Part shown: positions 34,218-43,314 of the stretch, one piece after another | Position numbering within the stretch: position 1 is the stretch's first letter | Layout of the letters: each line of letters opens with the position of its first letter | Source of the DNA: Alphaproteobacteria bacterium | GTDB lineage: Bacteria > Pseudomonadota > Alphaproteobacteria > Micropepsales > Micropepsaceae | Assembly: GCA_016124635.1 (NCBI GenBank) | Contig: WGNJ01000013.1 | Span: forward strand, 124,001-188,000 | Direction of reading: 5' to 3' | DNA: 64,000 nt | Position numbers and translations under genes: made by a program | Notes under the pieces: model-generated | What the model saw: the letters and a program-made list of their open reading frames with translations, nothing else | Told to the model about the DNA's origin: nothing | The model's database searches: none

Positions 34218-35303
34218 ATGATTCGCAACATCATCATCGGGCTGGTTGTGCTCGTGGCAGCGGCGGTCGGCATCGCCTTCGTGCTGCCGCAGCATCCTCA
34301 CATGCAGCGTGAGACCATCGTCGCCGCATCGCCGGAACAGGTGTTTGTCATCGTCGAAGACATGTCGCGGTGGAATGACTGGGCGCCCTGGGCGAAGATG
34401 GATCCGGACATAAAGCAGACGTTCGAAGGCCCGGGAAAAGGCCTCGGCGCCAAGATGTCCTGGACCAGCGAAAAGCTCGGCAACGGCTCGATGACGATCG
34501 TCGAGAGCACGCCGTTTAAGGAAATCAAGGAAGACCTCGATTTCGCCGGCAACAAGGCGACGGCGACGTTCACGTTCGCGCCGGCCGACGGCGGAACGAA
34601 GGTGGTGTGGAGCTTCGATTCCGACGCCGGCATGAATCCGATCTCGCGCTACTTCGGCCTGCTGCTCGACAGTATGGTGGGCAAGGATTACGAGACCGGG
34701 CTCGCCAGTCTCAAAGCGTTGGCCGAGTCGGATGCGAAAGCCGCCGCCGAGCTCGAGCAGCAACAGGCCGCGGCAGCGGCACCGCCCGACGTACCGCCGC
34801 TGCCGGCAGCCGCCGATCCCAACGCGGGCCCTGAGGTCATGACTGTCGAGGCGCATCCGATCGTCATGATGCGCGCCACCGCAAATGCCGACGACGCGAA
34901 GTCGGTCAGCGACGCGCTCGGGACCGCCAATCAGAAGATTCTCGACTACGCAATGAAGAACAACCTGAACCTTGGCGGAGCGCCGCTCGCGATCACGGTC
35001 TCGCATGACGCTGCCGGCAAATGGGTATTCGATGCGGCGCTGCCGCTCGACGAGACGCCGGCATCACCGCCCGCTCCTGAGGACGGCGTAAAGGTGGGCA
35101 AGACATACGCGGGCAAAGTCGTGAAGCTGACGCACAAAGGTTCGTACGCGTCTCTCAACGACACCTACGCGCGCATTCATGCGTACACCAAGGAGAACAA
35201 GCTCAAAGAGGGCGCGGTCTCTTGGGAAGAGTACGTCAATGATCCGGCGGAAACGGCTGAAGAAGATCTGCTGACCAACGTCTACGTCGTTCTGAAGGAA
35301 TAG
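34218..35303 (+). CDS. SRPBCC domain fused to a GyrI-like effector-binding domain
   Basis: A 361-residue protein with an N-terminal membrane or signal segment (MIRNIIIGLVVLVAAAVGIAF). Residues about 30-175 form an SRPBCC/START-like ligand pocket (ASPEQVFVIVEDMSRWNDWAPWA). An Ala/Gln/Pro linker (177-205) leads to a C-terminal domain that resembles GyrI/AraC-effector binding domains (GKTYAGKVVKLTHKGSYASLNDTYARIHAY). Both domains bind small hydrophobic ligands, so a membrane-anchored binding protein is likely. It is followed directly by a DUF3052 gene. Confidence 0.83.
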   Translation: MIRNIIIGLVVLVAAAVGIAFVLPQHPHMQRETIVAASPEQVFVIVEDMSRWNDWAPWAKMDPDIKQTFEGPGKGLGAKMSWTSEKLGNGSMTIVESTPFKEIKEDLDFAGNKATATFTFAPADGGTKVVWSFDSDAGMNPISRYFGLLLDSMVGKDYETGLASLKALAESDAKAAAELEQQQAAAAAPPDVPPLPAAADPNAGPEVMTVEAHPIVMMRATANADDAKSVSDALGTANQKILDYAMKNNLNLGGAPLAITVSHDAAGKWVFDAALPLDETPASPPAPEDGVKVGKTYAGKVVKLTHKGSYASLNDTYARIHAYTKENKLKEGAVSWEEYVNDPAETAEEDLLTNVYVVLKE

Positions 35304-35305
35304 AT

Positions 35306-35764
35306 TTGGCGACGGCGCCCGCGAAACCGAAGGCGCCGTCGGCCGGATATTCCGGCACGCCGCTGCTCAAGAAGCTCGGCTATTCAAGCGAGCAGGCCGC
35401 AGCTTTGATCGATGTGCCGAAGGCCCTGCGCCCTCAGCTCGCCGCCGCCAAGTTCAAGTCGCTCACCGAAATTCCAATCGCCGACGTTGCCGGCTTGAGG
35501 GGACACCTAGATGCCGCACACGTCTTCGCGACGGAGCGCGCCAAGCTGAGGCGCGCCCTGCCGCATCTGATGAAACGCATCGCACCTGCAGGTATGATTT
35601 GGGTCTCGTGGCCCAAGAAGGCCGCGAAGATGGAGACCGACATCACCGAAGACGTCGTGCGCGCGGAGGCGCTCCCGCTCGGGCTCGTGGACGTGAAAGT
35701 CTGCGCCGTCGACGAGACTTGGTCAGGGCTCAAATTGGTGATCAGAAAGGGATTGCGGAGGTAG
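35306..35764 (+). CDS. DUF3052-like protein
   Basis: A 152-residue protein; the start is TTG 35306, two bases after the stop of the SRPBCC gene, which points to one transcript. The core (AGYSGTPLLKKLGYSSEQAA, MIWVSWPKKAAKMETDITEDVVRAEALPLGLVDVKVCAVDETWSGLKLVIRK) matches DUF3052, small proteins of unknown function with a compact alpha/beta core. The N-terminus is Pro/Lys/Ala-rich. No enzyme motif is visible. Confidence 0.78.
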   Translation: MATAPAKPKAPSAGYSGTPLLKKLGYSSEQAAALIDVPKALRPQLAAAKFKSLTEIPIADVAGLRGHLDAAHVFATERAKLRRALPHLMKRIAPAGMIWVSWPKKAAKMETDITEDVVRAEALPLGLVDVKVCAVDETWSGLKLVIRKGLRR

Positions 35765-35772
35765 AAAAAACG

Positions 35773-36204
35773 ATGCGACCGCTGAGCTTGTCTGTTTTTC
35801 TGGTGGCGACCGTTGCGGTGCCGGCATTCGCCGCAAGCGCCGCGCTCGAGGAAACAGGTCTTCCGGGAACAACCTGGGCCATCGATTGCAGCAAACCGCC
35901 GACCACGTCGAACTACTACCTGACCTACAGCGTCAACAAGGACGGCCAGCTCGTTGAGACGCTCAAGGATGGCAACAAGGACAAGCCTCGCTCCATCCGC
36001 AATCTCCAAAACGTGTCCAAAGAATGGCTGCTTTACACGTTGGACGACAGCGACGGCGAGGCCGTGAACATCCTAACGTTCACCGACAGCCAGGGCCGCA
36101 AGAAATCTTGGTGGTCGGTCGGCAACGGCGGCACCGTCTACATCATCGACGGCAAATTCCCGGACGGCAACGGCAGCCCGCCGTGGTTCACGCAGTGCAA
36201 GTAG
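35773..36204 (+). CDS. Hypothetical secreted protein
   Basis: From ATG 35773 a 143-residue protein with a clean signal peptide (MRPLSLSVFLVATVAVPAFA). The mature part is beta-rich with repeated short strands (WAIDCSKPP, YYLTYSVNKDGQLVETL, WWSVGNGGTVYIIDGK), with two cysteines likely to form a disulfide. No family is recognised. It follows the DUF3052 gene at 8 bp and probably belongs to the same operon. Confidence 0.72.
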   Translation: MRPLSLSVFLVATVAVPAFAASAALEETGLPGTTWAIDCSKPPTTSNYYLTYSVNKDGQLVETLKDGNKDKPRSIRNLQNVSKEWLLYTLDDSDGEAVNILTFTDSQGRKKSWWSVGNGGTVYIIDGKFPDGNGSPPWFTQCK

Positions 36205-36284
36205 CTGACGCAGCATTGCCTCGAATCAGCCATTGCCTCATCGTTCCAAGTGATTCTCGGCTGAAGTTTGCAGGGGTGCGGCAG

Positions 36285-36470
36285 ATGGCAAATCCTTCTG
36301 AGTTCGTGGTCAAGCACAGCGTCGCGACGGCGGGCGCAATTCCGCTGACCATTGCCACCAATTGGTATCTTGAGACCTTGAGCCCGGCGGGGATCGCGCT
36401 CGTGTTCATTCTCTTCCTGGCCGCACTCAACGGCGTCGCGGCGCTCTTTCGGTTGAGCGCGAAGTCCTAG
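36285..36470 (+). CDS. 61-residue small membrane protein
   Basis: Start at ATG 36285, preceded by CAGGGG. The 61 residues contain one or two membrane segments (VATAGAIPLTIATNWYL and PAGIALVFILFLAALNGVAALF) with short ends. No family is recognised. It lies downstream of the secreted protein gene in the same direction. Confidence 0.6.
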   Translation: MANPSEFVVKHSVATAGAIPLTIATNWYLETLSPAGIALVFILFLAALNGVAALFRLSAKS

Positions 36471-36492
36471 ACCTTCGACGACGGACTGCTGG

Positions 36493-37740
36493 ATGCAAGC
36501 CCAACTCATTCGCGTCGGCGTTATTGTCGGCGTCGCTGCGGTCACGGCGCTCTCGGTCGGTTACTCGACACGTGAGCTCGGCGGCAGCCCGCCGACGGCC
36601 GAAGTCGAATCCAGCATTCCTGTTGTGCCTGAGCAGCCTGCCGCCGACGTGTCGGCGCCGCAGTTGATACCTCCCGCAGGCACTGACCACGGCGCACCGG
36701 TGCCGGTGGCGCCGCCGCCTCCACCCGTGCCGCCCGCCCCCGCAATGGTACCGGAACGACCGGAGCTGACGGCGAACGCGCCGACGTCACCGGAGCACCG
36801 CTCGCGCTTCAGACTGAGCGGCGTTCGCCCGGCGGCACCGCAAACGAGTCCCGCTCCGACTTTGATAGAGACGCCCGCGGGCAGCGCCGTGCCGGCGGCG
36901 GCATCGCCGAGCGCTCCGCTGTCCGGGCAAGTGCCACCCGATATTCCCGGCATCGATCCGACCGACCCGTCGACGTGGCCCGCGGACTTGCGCCCACCGG
37001 CTGCTGCAGGCGAGCCTTTGGAAGCGCGCACTGCGCATCCCGCTGCCAGAGCGCCGGCTTCTGTCGCTGCTGCGAACCCGGTCGATGCCAACACCGCACC
37101 GAGCGAGAAGGTGTTGAGCTATTTCCAAAAAACCAAGACGCAGGTCGATACGAGAGGCGCGTTCGGCTTCGTGCTCTTCACGCGCAGGCCCGTCACAGCT
37201 CAAGAGAAACGGACGCAGAGAGATTTTTGCGAGACCATCCTCGCGTCGCTGGATTTCATGACGCCTGCCGCGGTCACGACGGCGGTCGCCGAGCATCACG
37301 ATATCCTCGCCACCTATTGGCCGATCGACGCGTCGCGAAACTCCTTCGACGTCAGCGTCGCCTTCGCCGCGCGGGACTGCGACGACCTCATCGCCTGGTA
37401 CGACTACAATCTTGCGCGCGCTCTCGCGGCTAGAGCCGGCGTTGCGCAGCTCGGCGGTCCGCTTCTCATGACTTGGCCGTCGTCCGGTGGAGATGAGCGC
37501 GATCGAGATCCGCTCGTCGTCGATTTCTCGAAGGCAAATCATGAGCGCGCGACCAAGGCGCTGCAATATTGGTTCCGCCAGCTGCGCAATCGGCCGTCGC
37601 TGTGGACCAACCGCATTCGCGAAGGAACGATCCGCGCCGAGCTCGCCGACGCCGTCAACGACACCGCTGGCGTCATGCTCGCCGTTCTTTCGGGCAAGTG
37701 GGACACGCTCAACACCGTCACCGCCTCCGCGACGCCGTAG
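36493..37740 (+). CDS. Hypothetical envelope protein with proline-rich linker
   Basis: A 415-residue protein: a signal or anchor helix (about 5-24), a Pro/Ala/Val-rich low-complexity region (about 30-200, including VAPPPPPVPPAPAM), and a folded C-terminal domain (about 205-410). That domain contains ETILASLDFMTPAAVTTAV, HHDILATYWPID, DCDDLIAWYDYNLARALAARAG and WFRQLRNRPSLWTNRIREGTIRAELADAVND. No family is recognised with confidence. The layout suggests a periplasmic domain held away from the membrane. It is the last rightward gene of this cluster. Confidence 0.7.
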   Translation: MQAQLIRVGVIVGVAAVTALSVGYSTRELGGSPPTAEVESSIPVVPEQPAADVSAPQLIPPAGTDHGAPVPVAPPPPPVPPAPAMVPERPELTANAPTSPEHRSRFRLSGVRPAAPQTSPAPTLIETPAGSAVPAAASPSAPLSGQVPPDIPGIDPTDPSTWPADLRPPAAAGEPLEARTAHPAARAPASVAAANPVDANTAPSEKVLSYFQKTKTQVDTRGAFGFVLFTRRPVTAQEKRTQRDFCETILASLDFMTPAAVTTAVAEHHDILATYWPIDASRNSFDVSVAFAARDCDDLIAWYDYNLARALAARAGVAQLGGPLLMTWPSSGGDERDRDPLVVDFSKANHERATKALQYWFRQLRNRPSLWTNRIREGTIRAELADAVNDTAGVMLAVLSGKWDTLNTVTASATP

Positions 37741-37773
37741 CGGCGTCAAACCGGCGCAGCTCCCAGATCGCAC

Positions 37774-38343
37774 TCACTCCATCGGGCAGATCGGCTCGGC
37801 GTCTTCGCCGCGCGGTTTCGGCGCGCTGCCGCAAGCCGCGTCCCACCACGGAAGCACGACCTTGTCGAGCGCTTCGTTGCGTGCGCTGAGCGCCGCGACG
37901 TCGAGGTCCGCGGGCCTTTGCAATTCGACGGGAACACCTTCTTTGTGCTCGCATGCGATCGCGCGAAGTTTTGCCGGGGTGCGCCGTCTCGAGCAGGCGC
38001 GCGCCGCGTCGGCGTAGAATTCGTTCGCCACCCGAACTTGTTGGGCCGCGAGCGCCTGCCGTTCGGCGAGGCTTTCGCCCGCAACAGGCGGCCCGTCGGT
38101 CGGTGCGCTGTCGGGCTCCGGCAGCTTCAAGATCGTCCGTGCTTGATCAAGCATCACGCCGTAGCGCCCGGCATGGATCGTCAGTTCCCATACCGTCGCG
38201 GCCTCCGCCTCAGCGCGTGCCTTCGCCGGTGCGTCGTCGTCGTTGCCGCCGAAAAGGCTGGTCACTTCCGAACACGCCCCCAAAGCGGCCGAGGCGGTCG
38301 CAAGCAACGCAATATGAATCAGATGTCGCGGCCAAAGGCGCAT
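37774..38343 (-). CDS. Hypothetical lipoprotein
   Basis: From ATG 38343 a 189-residue protein with a lipoprotein signal peptide ending at Cys24 (AALGAC). The mature part is mostly charged and helical (AKARAEAEAATVWELTIHAG, ESLAERQALAAQQVRVANEFYADAARACSRR) with cysteines spread through it. No family is recognised. It is convergent with the envelope protein at 36493. Confidence 0.68.
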   Translation of the reverse strand: MRLWPRHLIHIALLATASAALGACSEVTSLFGGNDDDAPAKARAEAEAATVWELTIHAGRYGVMLDQARTILKLPEPDSAPTDGPPVAGESLAERQALAAQQVRVANEFYADAARACSRRRTPAKLRAIACEHKEGVPVELQRPADLDVAALSARNEALDKVVLPWWDAACGSAPKPRGEDAEPICPME

Positions 38344-38412
38344 GCGTGCGTCCCTTGATTTGGGGCGGCGAAAGGTTGCCGACCGCCGCAGCAAAAGCAA
38401 GAGGGGACGTCG

Positions 38413-39375
38413 CTAGGTTCTGTTTCGAAGCGCTTTGAGCCGGGCGTCGTAGGTGGTCATCAAGCAGGAGACCATCGACTGCGCCGCGACCCGGCAATGC
38501 GTATCGCGCTCGTTGAGCCAGGCGCGCTGCTCGCTCTTGAGTTTCATGCGCGCCGGCTCGTCGGCCGCCCAGCCGACTGCGTCGAAATATTCGTCGGCGA
38601 CCCGCCGGTCCATCTGCGCCAATTCGCGTGACGAACAGATCGCATGTTCGACATCGCTCGCGGCTTTGGTGCAGTCGAACGAAGCTGCCGGCGCACGAGG
38701 ATCGTTGCGCAGGAAGGGGCGCAATTGGCTAAGAGGTATGTGCACCTCCTGTGGCCCAGCCACATAGGCCGCGACCTGATAGGCGTCGAAATAGATCGCA
38801 AGCTCATTCGGCTTCAGGATGAAGTTTTCGAAGTTCTTGCCGATCGGTGCCGCGCCGCGCGCGATCCAATCGGTGTCGCTGCCGCCGTCCGGCCCGCTCA
38901 ATTCCTTGTTCAGCGAAGCGATCGATAGTTTGCTGATGCGCGCGACGCCGGCCTTGGTGAACAGGTCGCCGATGTCGACCTGCGCGCCGTCCGGTCGCAA
39001 GAAATTGAATGCTGTGAACGTCGAGTTCGGATGCGCCCCGCCGGTGTACGTGTAGTAGGTGAAAAGCACACTGAACATGGCGCTGTCGTTACGCCCGATT
39101 TCGTAGCCGATTTCGCCGCTATAGTTTTGCCCCGGCGTCATCGTGCCCTCAGTCAAATAGCCGCGAAAGCTTTCGAGATTTTCCTCGATCCACGCGTTGA
39201 TCGCTTTGTCGATCGCGGGAACACCGGTCTCCGGATACTTGAAGTCGATATCGTGCGTCGGCTTTTGCTCCAGAATTTGACGCTCGGTCACTTTAAGAGC
39301 GTCGGCCGACGCGGTCGCGACGCTGAGAAACATCAGACTTGCGAGAACGGCGTGGAACTTGAGTTTGAGTGTCAT
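38413..39375 (-). CDS. Secreted protein with DUF3298/DUF4163 and LprI-like domains
   Basis: The start at ATG 39375 gives a good signal peptide (MTLKLKFHAVLASLMFLSVATASA); the frame upstream lacks one. Of 320 residues, about 30-235 form a PdaC/RsiV-like domain (VFTYYTYTGGAHPNSTFTAFNF, DGAQVDIGDLF) and about 240-318 a DUF1311/LprI-like lysozyme-inhibitor-type domain with four cysteines (FDCTKAASDVEHAICSS, RAWLNERDTHC). Such fusions are secreted and may bind peptidoglycan-related ligands or lysozyme. It is transcribed alone and divergent from sodC. Confidence 0.78.
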   Translation of the reverse strand: MTLKLKFHAVLASLMFLSVATASADALKVTERQILEQKPTHDIDFKYPETGVPAIDKAINAWIEENLESFRGYLTEGTMTPGQNYSGEIGYEIGRNDSAMFSVLFTYYTYTGGAHPNSTFTAFNFLRPDGAQVDIGDLFTKAGVARISKLSIASLNKELSGPDGGSDTDWIARGAAPIGKNFENFILKPNELAIYFDAYQVAAYVAGPQEVHIPLSQLRPFLRNDPRAPAASFDCTKAASDVEHAICSSRELAQMDRRVADEYFDAVGWAADEPARMKLKSEQRAWLNERDTHCRVAAQSMVSCLMTTYDARLKALRNRT

Positions 39376-39517
39376 GCGCTTGTTCAACTTTTGGAAAGGT
39401 CGCAGCAACGTGATCATCTTGTCGCGCCTCAAGCAAGCGACGGTGCTCCCCGCGTCCATTGATTTTACGTTGTGCCGGGGGCAGCTTGCGCAAAATCACC
39501 CCAAAAGGAGACGTCGA

Positions 39518-40060
39518 ATGCTTCGAGATCGGCTGATGGTCGCCGCAGTCATCGGTATTGCCGCCTCGGGCGCGAGCGGTGTTGCGCTCGCGAAAACGAG
39601 CACCGTCAAAGTCGCCATGCACTTGATCGATGCCAATGGCATCCACGCGCAGATCGGCACGCTCACGCTCTCCGATACACGCGATGGCCTAAGCATCAAG
39701 ACTTCGCTCAAAGGTTTGCCGCCGGGCGATCACGGCTTTCATGTGCACCAGAACCCATCCTGCGATCCGGGAGAGAAGGACGGCAAGATGGCGGCGGGCC
39801 TTGCAGCCGGCGGCCACTACGATCCGGGCGCGAAGGGCAAACATATGGGTCCGATGGGCGACGGTCATCTCGGCGACCTTCCGTTGCTTCACGTCGACGC
39901 GAAGGGCGACACCAAGGAAACGCTCGTCGCGCCGCATCTGAAGCTCGCGGACGTGCATGGCCGGAGCTTCATGATCCACGCCGGTGGCGACAATTATTCC
40001 GACGATCCGGCAGCGCTCGGCGGCGGCGGCGCGCGCATCGCTTGCGGCGTGTCGAAGTGA
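39518..40060 (+). CDS. sodC: Periplasmic Cu/Zn superoxide dismutase
   Basis: From ATG 39518, with AAAAGGAG 7 bases upstream, a 180-residue protein with a signal peptide (about 1-25). The metal ligands are visible: GFHVHQNPSC (two His for copper plus the disulfide cysteine), AAGGHYDPGAKGKHMGPMGDGHLGDLP (bridging His, zinc ligands and Asp) and SFMIHAGGDNY (last copper His). The partner cysteine is in ARIACGVS. It converts superoxide to peroxide in the periplasm. The enoyl-CoA hydratase-like gene follows 11 bp later, so they may share a transcript. Confidence 0.94.
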   Translation: MLRDRLMVAAVIGIAASGASGVALAKTSTVKVAMHLIDANGIHAQIGTLTLSDTRDGLSIKTSLKGLPPGDHGFHVHQNPSCDPGEKDGKMAAGLAAGGHYDPGAKGKHMGPMGDGHLGDLPLLHVDAKGDTKETLVAPHLKLADVHGRSFMIHAGGDNYSDDPAALGGGGARIACGVSK

Positions 40061-40071
40061 GAAGGTGAATC

Positions 40072-40803
40072 GTGAGCGGCGGGCAGGGACCGGTTTGGTA
40101 CGCGACCGAAAGTGAGGTCGCGGTCGTGCACTTCGACCGTCCGCCGGTCAACGCCATCGACCTTGCGCTCATCGAGCAGCTCGGCTTGACGCTCGATGAT
40201 CTTGCTCACAAAGACGCCTTGCGCGGTATCGTCGTGACGGGAGCCGGCGTGAACTTTTGCGCCGGCCTCGACACCAAGACCGTACCCAACTACGGCGCGG
40301 ACGATCTCCGCGCTCTGACGGCGGCGATCAATCGTGCCGTGCCGATGCTTTATGGCCTTCCCGTTCCGACGGTTGCGGCGATACGCGGCGCCGCGCTCGG
40401 CGGCGGCTTTTGTTTGGCGCTTGCTTGCGACCATCGCGTCGCCGCTGAAAGGAACGCGCGCATCGGTCTGCCTGAGGTGGTCGCGGGTATTCCCTATCCG
40501 GCGGCGCCGCTCGATCTGATCAACCAAGAGCTCGAGCCTGGTGTCCGCCGGCGCTTGGCGTTGCACGGCGAAACCTTCACCGCTGAGCAGGCCAAAGCCG
40601 CAGGTCTCGTCGACGAGCTGGTGCCGGAAGGGGATCTCGTTCCGCGCGCCATCGAAACGGTGCTTCGCCTCCACCGCTTGCCCGGCTATGCCGCAGTCAA
40701 GCACCAGTTGCGCGGCTCGCTCCTCGATCGCATGCGCAAGCATTTCGAGACGGTCGATCCAGTCGCCAGCGTCCTCCTTGCGATGCGCCGGGATCGGCAG
40801 TGA
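40072..40803 (+). CDS. Enoyl-CoA hydratase/isomerase-family protein
   Basis: A GTG start at 40072 with GAAGGTGA just before it gives 243 residues. The crotonase fold is clear: VAVVHFDRPPVNAIDLALIEQL, the first oxyanion-hole segment GAGVNFCAGLDTKT and the second IRGAALGGGFCLALACDHRVA. The region that carries catalytic glutamates in true hydratases reads IGLPEVVAGIPYP here, so the precise reaction is open. It sits 11 bp after sodC. Confidence 0.88.
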   Translation: MSGGQGPVWYATESEVAVVHFDRPPVNAIDLALIEQLGLTLDDLAHKDALRGIVVTGAGVNFCAGLDTKTVPNYGADDLRALTAAINRAVPMLYGLPVPTVAAIRGAALGGGFCLALACDHRVAAERNARIGLPEVVAGIPYPAAPLDLINQELEPGVRRRLALHGETFTAEQAKAAGLVDELVPEGDLVPRAIETVLRLHRLPGYAAVKHQLRGSLLDRMRKHFETVDPVASVLLAMRRDRQ

Positions 40804-40977
40804 TCGAAAGGCCATAGCTTCCCGCGGCGCTTACCCGCACTGGGAATTGGATCACGACGCGCACATGCAGCAAAGGCGGGCGCCAATCGCCGCGGTCGGA
40901 ACTCATCCCGCATTCGTTCGCGTGCACGGCTTGTTTCGTGATAGAGTGGCCGCGACACGCTACTCCGGAGACGAGCT

Positions 40978-41748
40978 ATGCCGAAACTCACCCGCGCCGG
41001 TGTGCAAATCTACTATGAGGTTCATGGAGACGGGCCGGTGCTGCTGCTCAGCCACGGCTACTCGGCGACGTCGCAAATGTGGCGCGGTCAGATCGGGGCC
41101 TTCTCGCGATTCTACAAACTCGTCACCTGGGACATGCGCGGCCACGGCCAGTCGGACTATCCCGAGGATCAGAACGCCTATAGCGAGAACGCCACCGTCG
41201 ACGATATGGCGGCGGTGCTCGACACCGTCGGCGCGCGTGAAGCGATCGTCGGCGGCCTCTCCCTCGGCGGCTACATGTCGCTTGCCTTTCGCTTGCGGCA
41301 TCCGGAGCGCGTGAAGGCGCTGCTCATCATCGATACCGGACCCGGATTCAAGAACGACCAAGCGCGCGGGGATTGGAATAAGCACGCCGCGAGCTTCGCG
41401 ACGGAATTCGAAAAGAACGGTCTCGCGTCGCTGCAGTCGCGCAGTTCGGAAATGGCGCAGAGTGAACACCGCGACGCCTCGGGCTTGATCAAGGCCGCCA
41501 AAGGCATGCTGACGCAGCGTGATGCCGGCGTCATCAATTCGCTTCCCACGATCGACGTGCCGACGCTCGTCGTGGTTGGCGCCAACGACAAGCCGTTTCT
41601 CGCGGCCGCCGACTACATGACCGGCAAGATCAAGAACGCGGTCAAGGTCGTGATCCCGAACGCGGGCCACGCCGTCAATATCGACCAGCCGCAAGCGTTC
41701 AACGCCGCAGTCCTCGCTTTCCTCAAGGACGCCGGCCTGCAGCGCTAG
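40978..41748 (+). CDS. Alpha/beta hydrolase
   Basis: A 256-residue hydrolase with LLLSHGYSATSQMWRGQ, TWDMRGHGQSD, the nucleophile motif GGLSLGGYMSL, the acid loop VVGANDKPF and the catalytic histidine in IPNAGHAVNIDQP. These are the marks of small cytoplasmic esterase/lactonase-like enzymes. The substrate is unknown. Its 3' end overlaps the convergent CPBP gene by 26 bp. Confidence 0.88.
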   Translation: MPKLTRAGVQIYYEVHGDGPVLLLSHGYSATSQMWRGQIGAFSRFYKLVTWDMRGHGQSDYPEDQNAYSENATVDDMAAVLDTVGAREAIVGGLSLGGYMSLAFRLRHPERVKALLIIDTGPGFKNDQARGDWNKHAASFATEFEKNGLASLQSRSSEMAQSEHRDASGLIKAAKGMLTQRDAGVINSLPTIDVPTLVVVGANDKPFLAAADYMTGKIKNAVKVVIPNAGHAVNIDQPQAFNAAVLAFLKDAGLQR

Positions 41749-42433
41749 CGGGCTCGAATTTGAACAGGAATGCCGACAGCGCGTTGTGCGACATGTGCGC
41801 GACAACGGCCGGCATCAATGAGCCCGTCGCCAAATAGGACACGCTGTAGCCGAGCCCAATCATGGCCGTGCTGATCATGCCGATTGCGCCTTGATAGGTG
41901 TGACCGAGCGCAAAACCGAGTGCTGCAACGGCGGTGGCGCTCCACGCATCGCCCGTGATGGCTGCGAGGCGGGTGATCGCAAAGCTGCGAAACAAGACCT
42001 CTTCGGTGATGCCCGCCGTCGGACACACGATGAAGAGAAACGCCAGTGTCTCGCGCGGCGTTTCCGGCAGAACGCGGGCCAAGATCGGCGGCACCGGCAC
42101 GTTCCATCGCTCTCGCCACGTCTGCGCGCTCGCGGCAATGGCGAGGCTGTAGATGGTCAGCGCACCCACCCACAGCGAACTCGACCCGAGATCGAGCTCA
42201 AAGTGCAAGCCCAGCGAGGCAAGAGGCGCGCTCTCGACCCTCAGCACCAGCATCGCGCCGACGAACAGCGCCCAAAGCACCAGGCACGAAGAGATGTAGA
42301 TGCTGATGCGCGGAATCTGATCGACGTTTCGCACGCGCGCATTCTGAGCCGCCATCAGCGGAAACAGCACAAGCAGCGCAAACAACAGCGCCCAGCTCCA
42401 GATGCCGTAGTGCCCGGCGTCGGGAAGCGTCAC
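41723..42433 (-). CDS. CPBP-family intramembrane metalloprotease
   Basis: The GTG at 42433 overlaps the stop codon of the upstream esterase gene (GTGA), giving 236 residues; the longer frame is rejected. About seven membrane segments are present, with the CPBP (Abi) motifs GITEEVLFRSF (Glu-Glu and Arg), FALGHTYQG and VVAHMSHNAL (His and Asn). CPBP proteins are CAAX-prenyl-endopeptidase-related and often serve peptide export or immunity. It is co-translated with the esterase. A second copy lies at 62584. Confidence 0.87.
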   Translation of the reverse strand: MTLPDAGHYGIWSWALLFALLVLFPLMAAQNARVRNVDQIPRISIYISSCLVLWALFVGAMLVLRVESAPLASLGLHFELDLGSSSLWVGALTIYSLAIAASAQTWRERWNVPVPPILARVLPETPRETLAFLFIVCPTAGITEEVLFRSFAITRLAAITGDAWSATAVAALGFALGHTYQGAIGMISTAMIGLGYSVSYLATGSLMPAVVAHMSHNALSAFLFKFEPASAAGRRP

Positions 42434-43230
42434 GCGTGCCGCCTTTCGAGCGTGCGCTTGATGAACGCATCGACATCGTCGAGCACCTTCGCGCGCCAGC
42501 GCCAGCCCCACACGAAAGCGAGCAGAATCTCGAAGTGCCCGATGCGCGGATAGACCTTCAACTCAGCGACGCTGCCGGCGTTCTTCAGAGCCTCCGCCAA
42601 ACGCGTGCTGTTTGCTTCCTTTGCGACGCGGTCGTACGCACCGTGCAACAACAGCATTGGCACGGTCTGCTCGCGCACCAGCTTGATCGGGCGCGCGCTT
42701 TCGGGGGGCGAGGCTGCAGCGAAGATGTCGCGCATGATCGGCCATTTCGCGGGATTCATCGTATAGGGTCCCGCGATCCCGATGATGCCGCGAAGATGCG
42801 ACGGCTCTATGCCGTGGGCGCGCAGATAGCTCGGGTCGAGCGCTAACAGCGCACCGATATGCGCGCCGGCCGAATGCCCCATGACGAACATCGGGGCACC
42901 GCCGAAGTGCCCGCGATTGTCGTCCGTCCACTTGATGGCGAGCGCGGCGTCTTCCATGAAATCCGGAAACCGGGCGCTCGGATACAAGCGATAGTTCGGG
43001 ACGACCACGGCGTAGCCGCGCCCGGTGAACGCGGCGGCGAGTAGCGGGTAGATTCGCTTGTTGCCCGATGTCCAGCCGCCGCCGTGGAAGAAGACGATCA
43101 CCGCGCGCGGCGTGCCGTCTTTGGGAAAATAGACGTCGAGCTTCTGCCGTTGCAGCGCACCATAGGGAACATGCCTCAAGTCCGCCGGTTTCGACGGTAT
43201 CGAAGCCTCCTCTTGGAAAACACGTTCCAT
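42430..43230 (-). CDS. Alpha/beta hydrolase, carboxylesterase (HSL/BD-FAE-like) type
   Basis: A 266-residue enzyme with the oxyanion motif FFHGGGWTSGNK, YRLYPSARFPD, the nucleophile elbow MGHSAGAHIGALLA, LLHGAYDRVA (acid) and YPRIGHFEI (His). It belongs to the HGGGW-type esterases related to kynurenine formamidase and feruloyl esterase-like enzymes. It is the first gene of a two-gene unit with the CPBP protease. Confidence 0.88.
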   Translation of the reverse strand: MERVFQEEASIPSKPADLRHVPYGALQRQKLDVYFPKDGTPRAVIVFFHGGGWTSGNKRIYPLLAAAFTGRGYAVVVPNYRLYPSARFPDFMEDAALAIKWTDDNRGHFGGAPMFVMGHSAGAHIGALLALDPSYLRAHGIEPSHLRGIIGIAGPYTMNPAKWPIMRDIFAAASPPESARPIKLVREQTVPMLLLHGAYDRVAKEANSTRLAEALKNAGSVAELKVYPRIGHFEILLAFVWGWRWRAKVLDDVDAFIKRTLERRHA

Positions 43231-43314
43231 CGGCTTAACTCATCCCTGGCGGTCGCGCCGACCAGCATATGCGATTGCTGCACTTGAGAACCATAACGAA
43301 GAAACAGGTGAAAA

